Assembly: GCA_030267565.1 (NCBI GenBank)
Contig: BRXU01000016.1
Coordinates: 746,501 to 810,500, forward strand
DNA length: 64,000 nucleotides
From: Pleodorina starrii
Taxonomy: Eukaryota > Chlorophyta > Chlorophyceae > Chlamydomonadales > Volvocaceae
Direction of reading: 5' to 3'
How positions within the stretch are numbered: the first letter of the stretch is position 1; the number at the start of each line of letters is the position of its first letter. The notes beneath the pieces are model-generated. The model was not told the origin of the DNA, did not search any database, and was given only the letters and a program-made list of their open reading frames with translations. The position numbers and the translations under genes were made by a program. Shown here one piece after another: positions 12,173 through 21,466 of this stretch.

Positions 12173-14330
12173 CTATGGCAGCTCGAAGGCGGGGAACCTG
12201 GCGCCCGCAGAGCCTCCGTCGTCCGCCAACAGATCCGCCAGGAGGCACACAGCCCCCGCGCGGCCCTCGAACAGCGACAGGGGCCTGTGTGGGTGTGGGA
12301 AGGGGGGAGGGGTTATCCACGTTTAGGCCGGAGCCGGGAGGGTGGGGTGGGTGGGTGGGTGGGGCGGGGAAATAAAGACGGAACTGCATCGAGGTGGGTG
12401 GGTGGGTGGGAGACTTTTTGACTGTCACCGGTGTGCGGACTGGTTAGGTTCGTGAGTGGGTGGCCCCAGGATGGTGTGCCCGTGCAGGAGCTGCAACAGC
12501 CGTGCAGCAGCCGTAGAGCGGCGGCTAAAGCTCGCACCCGCTAGCCCGTGGAAGGCTCTTTATGTCCCACCGGCGGCCACTAAACGTGTAGTACGGTATA
12601 CCCGCTAGCCGCTACATACACCCGCCGCACTGCACACGCGGTGTGGTGCCGTGTCGTACCTGTCCGGCGTGTCGTACGCAGCCCGCCCCTCGGCGCTGCC
12701 GATGTGGGCGGCAAACATGCGCGCGCGGTGCAGCCACAGCGGCTCGCCGCCGGTGGCGCGGTGCAGCGCCAGCAGCGCATAGGCGTTGCCGCTTCGGGAG
12801 GAAAAGGGGCGGCCCACACACGGGGCGGGACGGGACGGGACGGGACGGGACGGGGCGGGAGCGTGGGAGGGACGCGGGAGGGGGGCAATCGGCCCGCCAG
12901 CAGCCAGCCGGGAGGTCTAGGTCGAAAGGAAGCCGGTGCTTGCCTTGGGAGTGCAGCGGTGTCTTGCCGTGCATGTTCCAAAAGCAGCGAAGAGTCGTGG
13001 GCAGCACCCGAATGCGCCGCTGGCGCTTTACCCCGCTGGCCCTCTAGCCTTCCTAAGGCCTAAATCTCACTATAACGGCCACAACAGCCCAGGATCCTGA
13101 TATCCGAGCAAGAAAATCTCTGGCGCGTTGGCTTCTCGTTGTCTGTCTGGTTGCGGAAATGGGCGCATGCCCCCTTCCCCGCCCCCCTTTCCGCTGCCCC
13201 GACGCCTCGACATCTAAACAAACGTTCTGTTGTACTGCCGTCTGTCTCACTGTCGTACAGTCGTACTGCCCAAGTTCTCGTACCTCACCTGGTCCCGTGG
13301 CACAGCCCGTGTCCCTTTTTCAGCAGCCCCAGCTGCCACACCACCTCTCCGGCCCGTCGGGCAGCGGCCAGGTACGCCGGGTCACCAAACACCTGCGGAC
13401 GGGTGACACAGGGGGGCGGGGGAGGGAGGAAGGGGCGAGGGAGGAAGGGGGTTATCCACGTATAGGGGAGGGTGCGAGAGGGTGCGAGGTAAAGCGCGAG
13501 GTGGGGCGGCGACGAGATCAGGACGGAGGGGATAGCTCCCCACCCTCTGGCGGTCGCGGTCGCACGCAACCCCATCGCACTTCACTTCACCGGTACAGCC
13601 CCCCCAAAATCCTTAAACCGGCACCCACACGCCCCGGTGCCAATCAAAGCAGAAACGTGCGTTCCGCGTACCTGGTGGGCCCTGCACCACATGAAGACCG
13701 CCCCTGGAGCGCCGTGGCACCAGTGTACGAGCACTTTGGACGAGCCGTGCGCTGCGCCGGCCTCCCCGGGGTCTGGCGGAGTCACGGCCATGCGAGTGGG
13801 GTAGTGGCCCCCCGGCTGGGAGCAGCCGGGGCAGTCGGTCTCGTGAGAAGCCACGTACCTACACCGAAAGAGGGGCGGGAGTGTTGGGATGGGCACCGTA
13901 TCGGTATCGTAACCCACACGAAAACACACCCACGCACATGCGCGACACTACAGCGGGCAGATACGCCAAAACCCTTCCCACGCCTTCCCACGCCTTCCCA
14001 CGCCTTCCCACGCCTTCCCAACTGCACAGCGCAGTAAACGCAGTACACAGCAACTCAGTACACAGCAATGGCAGGCCGCACTGCGCAGCAAATGGAGACA
14101 AAGGCAAACGGGAACAGTGGCAGCCCGGCACTCACGCCAGGCTGGCCCGCAGCTCCTCCTCGTGTTGCTGAACCACGGGTCGGCAGTGAAGCAACGAAAA
14201 CAAGATGCCTGCGCGGGCGGGCGGGTGGGCGGAGTGGGTGGGTGGAGTGGGCAGAACGGGCAGGACAGGCGCTCGGGCGGGCGACGACGCACCAAGACAC
14301 ACTCAAACACACTCTCTCTCTCTCTATCTT

Positions 14331-14378
<48 letters not shown>

Positions 14379-16765
14379 ACTCGCATCTAGCGGCGCGACC
14401 CCATCCCTCATCAAGTCTATCATTCTGCACACCCACCCAACCGCCCACACGCACCCACCCATGAGTCCGTGCGCTGCGCCCAAGTACGGCTCCCCCTGCT
14501 CCCTCCCCGGCCACATGTAGAACAGAGGCGGCCGGGGCGTGTCGGTGCGCCGCCACCTCAGTCGACCCGCCAGCTCACCACCTTTGGGAGTGGAGTTAAC
14601 GGGTGTTGCAACTTGTAAGAGAGGTGTTACAAAGGGTGTTGTTGTTGAGGTTTGTTGAGAGATGTTCAGAGGTGGGTTCAAGGATGTTCACAGGTGCACT
14701 GGGTTGTTGGGTTGTTGGGGTGTTGGGCTGCTGAGGAGCTATCTTGCGCTATCTTGTGTACTATACAAGGGGTGCACGCCCTCGCGCCCGTTTAGGGTGC
14801 CTCCAACCCTCCCCCATCCTGCCCCCTCCGCCCCCCCCCGCCATACAGCGGCGACGGCAACGGCGGCTTCGCCCTCTACGGCTGCTGACGGCGACGTGGC
14901 TATGAACCCACACCCTTGGCCCCTCCCTTGCCCTGCGCCCCGCCTCGCGATCCCCCCCCCCGCCCCGCCTGTATTCCCTTCCTCCCTCCACCGCACCCCG
15001 CACCCTGCCCTCCGCGCCCCGCCTCTCACCCGACTCGATCATCTCCTCGGCCACCCCCTCCACCACCTCGGGAGGTACCGTGTCGGGGCCCAGATGAGCG
15101 TTGAGCAGCTGGGCGCCCTGGGGGCGGCGGGTGGCGGGGCGGGGTGGGGTGGCGGGTGGCGGAGCGGGGTGGGTGTGGGTGTGGGGGCGGGGGTGGGCGG
15201 GAGGGGGATTGGGGAAGGGGAATGTCGGCAGAGGGGATGGGAAGGACGATGAGCATGAGTACGGGGACGGGCACGAGGACGGGGAAGTGGGGGGTTGGGG
15301 GGATGAGTGTGAGGGCTGCCAGGGGGATGCAGGACCGCACAACCACCACAACACAACCGCACCACCACACCGCTATCCCTACGTGCTGCTGCGGTGCCCC
15401 CAGAGAGGGGCGATGGAGGAGAGGGGGTCAGTGGCAGCACTCAATCGGCCGCTGGCCGCTGCGGGAGAGGGCACTGCAGAGAAGGCCTGGAGGAGGAGCA
15501 GGAGGAGGCGGAGGGACAAAAACGCCCGACGTACCACGTGAGGTACTACGGTAAGTAGCCGGCGGTTCACAGCCCCAGCGCTCCGAGACCGAGACCGGCC
15601 ATCGATGGCGACCCCGCTGCCGTACACACCTGTAGGTAGCCCGCCCTGCCGTACAAGTACTCGTCGTTCTCGCTGTCCATGGCTAGCTGTGGCGCGGCGG
15701 TTTCGGGGGAAGGGCCGGGGGGGGGGTTCAGGGAGTGATATGCTCCTTTATAAAATAATGAGTCACTGCGGACGTTGATGATCAAGCTGCGACAGCCGCT
15801 GAACCTCCGGAACTGTTAATGTTATCCCACCCATTCCCAAACTTTACCGACATTGCTGCTTGACCCGCGGTTGAACCGTCCCAGCATCTTGTCGGTGTCG
15901 GAAGTGTTGCAAGCCGCCTCGGACGAAGCCGCACCGCATTTTTTGTGCGGTGCGATGTTGTAGACATGTGTACCAATCGTAAAATTAGCGCCGTAGAAGT
16001 GTCCAAAAGCTGAAAAGCTGGTATGCGCGTGCTTGCTCTAAAAAAACCCGAAAATCCCACCCTCTAAGCTGTCAGAACTGGCAACAGCAACATCTATCGG
16101 AACTGAGGATGCTTACCTGGGCGGCAGACCAGCGCGGTAGCGTTGCGATTCGTCGATGCGTAAGGGGCAAGGGCAACGTGGCGGCTTTGTGAGCATCGTT
16201 GAAGCATTTGCTGGGGGAGCATGGTATGATATGCGGTGCGATCCTACACAAAGTGCCTACGGGAATGACTAAAAGAAAGAAAGATGCATAAACTAAGCTG
16301 AGTATTTGAGCACCCAGCTGTAACGAGCCGTACCGAAGTACGGCGCCTTACAGTTGGGCGACGTGCATACGCACAAAGCACGGTGCCGGGGGGGGGGAGG
16401 GGGCGGGGGCGGGTGGGGCGGGGCGGGGCAGGAAGGGGGGCGACGGTCCGGGCAGCAGAGTTTCGGAGCTTCCAAGTACGGCACCAACGCTTCTTTTATT
16501 CCACCATTGGAGGCAGAGGCAGAGGCAGAGGCAGAGGCACGCATGGGTCCTCCTCTTAGGGTTCCGGAGCGGGCACAGGGACCCCACCGGGACGGACGAC
16601 AGGGCATCGTGGGGCGGACCTTGCGGATCTCACTGCAGTACAGTACGACACGTGGTGTAGTACAGACGTACCGGGTATGCATCCAGGAATCCCCGCACGT
16701 GATCGTCGCGCTCACGCAGCAGCGGCGCCGCCGCCACCGCCGCCGCCGCCGCGTCCGACCCTCCC

Positions 16766-16796
<31 letters not shown>

Positions 16797-18041
16797 CCGC
16801 GGCGGCAGCGTCGTGCAGTACGAGCGCCGCCGTCATGTGCACCCCTGCGCCGCCATCCAGCATGCTGCCGCCTCGAGACCCACGGGTCAGTGCGTAGCCT
16901 CTGGGCCCCGTCAGCGCCCGGACCGCCGCCCGGGTGTGCTCCAGAGCCTCCGCCAGCAGCGCCGCCGGCAGGCTCGCCAAGGCATCGGCGGTGCCGTCGC
17001 CAGCGGAGGCGGCGGCGGCGGCGGCGGAGGCGGCGGCGGCGACGGAGGTGGGTCCTGCAGGGGCTGCGGTGGCGGCGGCTGCCGTCGCCTGGCCCTGCGG
17101 CTGCGGCTGCTGCCCCGCTGCGGAGGCGCCGCAGTGTTGCAGGAGGCTGCGGCGGGCGTGCCACATCGCGAAGGCGACGCCGGCGGAGCCTGCCGACGGC
17201 GGCGGTGGCGGCGGCGACGGCGGGGTTGAAAAGAAGATAGCGCAGAGGAGACGGGGGGGGGCGGCGGGATTTGTCAAAGCGTGGCAATGGCCGGCGGTCA
17301 TCATGAAGGGCACGAAGCAAAATCCAGTGGACAGAGGACCCCAGTGCGGTGGAAAGGGCCGAAAGGGTTTGTGGACATCAGACATCAGAAAGGGCTTAGT
17401 GTGGACATCAGACTCGCAAGTTGCGACCCACGGGTCAGTTGCGCCAGGACAGGACAGACAGACGACCCCAGTGCGGTCGAACGGGCGTAGAGTGGACATC
17501 AAGCTTGCGACCCACGGGTCAATTGCGGGATACACGGGATACCAGGTGGTGGCCGAGCGGCGCGAGAGGAGCGGAGCGGGTGGAAGGGGGAGGGGAGGGG
17601 GGCACGGCGCAGCACTGAACTGCAGATGATGCTGGCCGGGCCAGGCCGGGCCCCCCTCCCCTCCCCCAGCTTCGCCATCTCGCGCCGCTCGGCCACCACC
17701 TGGTGTACGTCATAATGCCCCACGACAGCAAGGCCCGTGGTGGAGGGTGACTGGGATGGACATGGGTTGTTTGTTTTGGGGTTTGATGGTGAAGAGGCGT
17801 CTGTGTTGAGGGTGGATGTTGGCGGCCGCCCAAGGCTGCCCGAAGACGTACCTGTGTAGATGGTGGGATTGGAAGTTTGGTAACCTCGCACTGCGTCAAA
17901 GGTCTCCTGAAACAGTTCCAGCAGCGTCGTGCGCGGCACAGAGGAGGCAATTGCCGACAAAGGGGATCCTGGGTCCGCCCCCGCGGGGGCGGCTTGAGGA
18001 TAGTCGGGGAGGATGTTCCGGAGGTTGCGCGTGTGGGTCAT
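12173..18041 (-). CDS. LanC-like protein (LANCL)
   Basis: Ten exons, read from high to low coordinates: 18041-17852, 17189-16672, 15686-15630, 15117-15030, 14581-14459, 14208-14136, 13858-13672, 13392-13289, 12791-12660, 12284-12173 (527 aa; animal LANCL about 400). It aligns end to end with animal LANCL: IYTGSAGVA (about residue 62), MLDGGAGVHMTAALVL, EYLYGRAGYL, YLGAAHGLMG, VLVHWCHGAPG, GLLKKGHGLCHG, and a C-terminus ending RFPAFELP. The zinc ligands expected for the family are present: Cys397 (WCHG) and Cys443-His444 (LCHG). LANCL proteins are (alpha/alpha)6/7 barrels reported to add glutathione to dehydro-amino acids; a receptor role is disputed. The extra length is Ala/Gln-rich sequence in exon 2 between the first two barrel motifs. 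Exon 6 was recovered from phase and the motif ILFSLL. Confidence 0.93.
12309..12335. repeat. Intronic element family B, copy 1
   Basis: In LANCL's last intron. The sense (-) strand reads GGCCTAAACGTGGATAACCC, then a pyrimidine tract and the acceptor 24 bp further. Shared with 13448-13466 and 57686-57712. Confidence 0.85.
13448..13466. repeat. Intronic element family B, copy 2
   Basis: In another LANCL intron. The sense strand reads CCTATACGTGGATAACCCC, 55 bp upstream of the acceptor for the exon starting at 13392. Confidence 0.85.
13971..14020. repeat. 10-bp tandem repeat (LANCL intron)
   Basis: Four exact copies of CGCCTTCCCA (13981-14020) preceded by one imperfect unit, in the intron between the exons ending 13858 and 14136. 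Confidence 0.95.
14311..14391. repeat. (CT)n-(CA)n microsatellite (LANCL intron)
   Basis: A compound dinucleotide run, CT then CA, inside the 250-bp intron 14209-14458. Confidence 0.95.
15723..15773. repeat. Intronic element family A, copy 3
   Basis: In LANCL intron 2. The sense (-) strand carries GGAGCATATCACTCCCTGA preceded by GTGACTCATTATTTTATAAA and ends 36 bp from the acceptor of the exon starting at 15686. Matches 2760-2810, 4121-4162 and, inverted, 46820-46860. Confidence 0.9.
17339..17530. repeat. Diverged tandem repeat, about 127-bp period (LANCL intron 1)
   Basis: Two units share CCCCAGTGCGGT (17339 and 17466), GTGGACATCA and GCGACCCACGGGTCA. The match is interrupted; the first unit also contains a short internal duplication of GGACATCAGA. 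Confidence 0.8.
17541..17704. other. Long hairpin (27-bp perfect + 18-bp inner stem) in LANCL intron 1
   Basis: 17541-17567 is an exact reverse complement of 17678-17704. Further in, 17586-17603 (G-rich) pairs perfectly with 17650-17667. The internal loop is 18/10 nt and the terminal loop 46 nt. On RNA of either strand this folds into a precursor-miRNA-like hairpin; alternatively it is a degenerate inverted-repeat transposon. Confidence 0.85.
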
Positions 18042-18402
18042 TGCCGGTTTGGACCGGGACGGGGTCAAGGAGGCTAAAGTGACGCGACCGATCAACCGCA
18101 GAGTGCTATGAGGGAAGATGTGCAGTTTCTTCAGCTTTGCGATGGGTCCTACGTCCTGGAGACGTTTCCGTCGTTGGTTTCGGAAGGTGTCAGCTGAAGC
18201 GGTTTGCAACATGTAAATTAACAAGATGGAGTTCAACAACATTAGGCAGCATCATGTCATGGTCAACGAGTCGTCACCGCAGGAAAACGGACGCCATTTC
18301 GGCCAGACACATTCTCGTTGTACGGCGGTCGACCCACGATATCTTTTGTCTTCGAGCCTGATGCTGTAGTTGTTGCTACTGTGTAACGAACAAACTTAAA
18401 AA
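18042..18402. promoter_or_regulatory. Short divergent promoter, LANCL / plastid protein
   Basis: Only 361 bp separate the two start codons, so the promoters and 5'UTRs are shared or overlapping. An A-rich run (ACTTAAAAA) immediately precedes the right-hand ATG. Confidence 0.5.
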
Positions 18403-19647
18403 ATGACAACCCTCGCTGTGAAGCCCGCTTCGACCGCCTTAGCTCGCCGCAGCGTTCGGTCGCAGACCGTTTGCCAGCCGTCTCGCTCGCGCTGCTCCCT
18501 TCGAACCCGGGCGCTGCTGGGGCCTGATGGCAAGCCAGGTAATGGGATCTGCGCGCCATCTCGGGCGAGGTCTCTGAAGAAGTGACCGTGGGCCACACAT
18601 TTGGTCGGCTTGCATAAGACGTGCAAACGCGATCTTGCCTCTCAATCACCATGCAAGCCTTTCGAGACAGACCTGCATGATCTGGACATGATCCTTGCTG
18701 TTTGTGGACGCGCCTCGCAACGCCATGTTGGCGGCCCTGACATGGTCTGAATTGACTAGGCAAATAGCTCGGCCACCCGGCGCAAACCATGCGAGTCAAA
18801 ATGCGTCAGGTTTTTTTAAATCCTGCATTTGGCAGGATCTGAGTTGTACTGCCTGTCTGCCTCCCCCCAGCCCCCCTTCTTACGAATACCGTTGGGAGTG
18901 ATTCCGCCACCGGTCACTCGTTGACCACGCCACCTCCGTTCCCACAGGCACTCAGGGCGGTTCCAAGAAGAAGCAGTTTATTTCGCGCGAGGAGGAGCCG
19001 GAGCAATACTGGTCCAGCAAGGGCGAGGCGGAGGGTGCCAACCCCATGAAGGTGAGGGTCCCTCCGCAAGCGCACACGCACACCGGCATGCATCTCCGTA
19101 TCCTCGTTCTCCTCTCCCGCGCGTGCGTCCTGGGCAAGGGGCGACTGCCGGAGAAATCAGAGCACCCCTCGCATACGATAGTTGAGGCCCGAGCAAAGAA
19201 CCTATCAACCCCGACTGTGCCCACACGCAGCGGCCCTCCCTCACACACACGCAACCCCCTGTCCGATGCTCCCCGTCTGCCCGATGCCGCTCCGTGCCTC
19301 TCCCCCGTAAGGTGCTGCCTTGGGCTCATGCACCCCGCACTCCGACTGGTTTCGCTCATTGCCTCGCATCGCTCAATGCCTGGTGCCCCTTTCCCACTCT
19401 CCATTGTACTCGCGACTGCCCCCACCCCTTTCCTGTAAGCAGCAAGAGTGCAACCACCACCCGGCTTGCATGCCCCGGAGTCACCGCCCAATGGTGTCCT
19501 GCCCGCCCGATTCCTCCCCCGCACCCGCACCCGCCCCGGCCCCAGGACCCCCTCGCCATCATCGGCATCCTGGCCATCTTCTTCCCCTTCATCTTCCTGG
19601 CCGTTGCCATTGGCGCCGGGTACATTGACCTCTCCGTGTACCGTTAA
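18403..19647 (+). CDS. Small plastid-targeted single-span membrane protein
   Basis: Three exons: 18403-18538, 18948-19051, 19546-19647 (113 aa). Residues 1 to about 40 are rich in Arg/Ser/Ala/Thr without acidic residues (MTTLAVKPASTALARRSVRS), a typical algal chloroplast transit peptide. The predicted mature part is hydrophilic (SKKKQFISREEEPEQYW, then SSKGEAEGANPMK) followed by one hydrophobic segment (IIGILAIFFPFIFLAVAIGA) and a short tail GYIDLSVYR. This suggests a thylakoid or envelope protein with one transmembrane helix. I cannot name the family with certainty; the E-E-P-E-Q-Y-W motif before a C-terminal helix resembles small conserved plastid proteins of plants. It shares a 361-bp divergent promoter with LANCL. 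Confidence 0.75.
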
Positions 19648-21466
19648 AGCGGGCAGCCGTACCAACCGCCAACTGCCGTGGATTCAGAGCCCATGCCAAA
19701 AAAACTGCCGTGCAAGACGGATGTAATCACCCGGGAGCGTTTATCTCCCGCGTTCATGTGTTGCGGCGTAGACTTCTTTTCTGTGGCCACCGAACAACCT
19801 CATGGGGGCGGTTGGGATGACCTTTGTCGATCGTGTTGGCCGCTTGACCTTCGGACGGACGCAGGTCCGGTGCTTGGCTCGCCATGGCGATGGGAGATGG
19901 GCCAGATTGCGTGTTCATGCGTTTTTGCCGAGGGCTGAGGGAGGAGGATTCGGATGACTCGGGTGAGAGAGGCTGAAGGATGGGAACACCGTCGCGACCC
20001 TCCGCAAGGACATAAGCGCCGGCAAAGGACATAAGCGCCGAAATTGGAATTTTTTAAACTGGAGAGGCAAGACCGGTACCGGCGCGAGAGGTTTGCTAGG
20101 GTGGGTTGTGGTGGGGTTGTGTTTGTGCAGCGACCTGAAGGAACTCAACGTTTGGTGAAGGCTGCGAAGTTGGGGCCAAAGTGTGGTTTTGGTCAAAGTT
20201 TTTGCAAGCGTTGGCCCCATTTTGACGGTGTTGTCTGCGGGGCAGTGATCCTGTCCTTGTTTTGGAGGTTGGAGGCTTCACCTCAACCCCTGCCTCGATT
20301 TGGCACGGGATGCAGCGGTCAGCCTGGCATTGGGATCTGATACATTTATCATAACACAGATCCAACCGTGGTGTTGTTTTGATAATACACTGTGTGAGTT
20401 TTTAACGGACTGTGTGATGCAAGACGGGAATATGGCGAGAATGGGCAGGCAGTTTATCCCTGTTTTACAGGATGCATGAGTGATCGGTTGATGCGGCATT
20501 TGTCCGGATCAGGCCGCCATTAACGCCCTGAAAGCGGAATGATCTCCGCGCATGTAAGTGTACAGTTAAACCAACTTGTTTGCAACATGTTCGGCGGGTC
20601 AACGCTGCTCACATCAAAAATTGTCCTGCAACGTTCACCTGGCCCAACCTCCCCTTACAGCGGTTCTGACAGGGACAACCGATGACAGTGCACACCAGCG
20701 AACTCGGAAACTCACAATCTCCCAAAGTTACAGGTAAGTACCTATCATTCGCTGCATTTTGGCGTATGACTAAAGCAACTTCCGTTGAATTGCAAGCCGC
20801 TGTCTACGATCATTCCCGGTGTCCCCAATTAATCCATCTCATGCTTTAGGTCTGTTCAAAAGCGGCTCAATCAGCTAAACAGCCGAAACACAATCTACCG
20901 GTACATTCCGTGAAACCCTTCGCCAAGGTGCAGTTCCCCCAGCTGTTGCGCCTCCATACCGTATTTTCACCAACAATCCGCATCGGCGACTTCAAACAAA
21001 ACTCATCAATTCATCGAATTTCCATCTGTGCAACACAATTGGGAAAGCTCTGCAGCACCGGCATGAATTGCGGCAGGCTTCCTGCAAAATAAGGTACAAG
21101 CAAACAAACCTTTCAGCCGAATTTCCATCTGTGCAACACAATTGGGAAAGCTCTGCAGCACCGGCATGAATTGCGGCAGGCTTCCTGCAAAATAAGGTAC
21201 AAGCAAACAAACCTTTCAGCCGAAGAGATGTTGCCGAAACTCCTCCGAAACCAACCAGACCGCGCCGCAACCCCTCACTCTCTCCCAGCGACTGGGGCGC
21301 GTTCGACAAAACTAATCAAAAAGACTCGCGGACAATTCTCCACTCTTCAGTTTGAGGCACGCTAGCAGCACTCCATCCATTCGATCCCACCGTAAAGTGA
21401 AAGCAGACACGCCCTTCCAGCCATCCAGCGAAGCAGCAGAAGCAGCAAACGCTGACCGGCCATCGC
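19648..21466. other. Convergent 3' region, plastid protein / BAG gene
   Basis: 1.8 kb without a recognisable gene and less GC-rich than the exons. TGTAA at 19722-19726 (+) fits the end of the plastid-protein mRNA. On the - strand the first TGTAA after the BAG stop is at 20732-20728, which would give a 3'UTR of about 0.75 kb containing the 103-bp tandem duplication. Confidence 0.5.
21016..21221. repeat. 103-bp tandem duplication
   Basis: 21016-21118 and 21119-21221 are head-to-tail copies; I saw no mismatch by eye. They begin GAATTTCCATCTGTGCAACA. Located in the probable BAG 3'UTR. Confidence 0.95.

Noticed and set aside
14209..14581. Reading LANCL exon 14459-14581 directly into an exon starting with QHEEEL
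   Set aside because: Phases do not match; using the acceptor at 14209 adds ILFSLLHCRPVVQ, which fixes the phase and matches the family.
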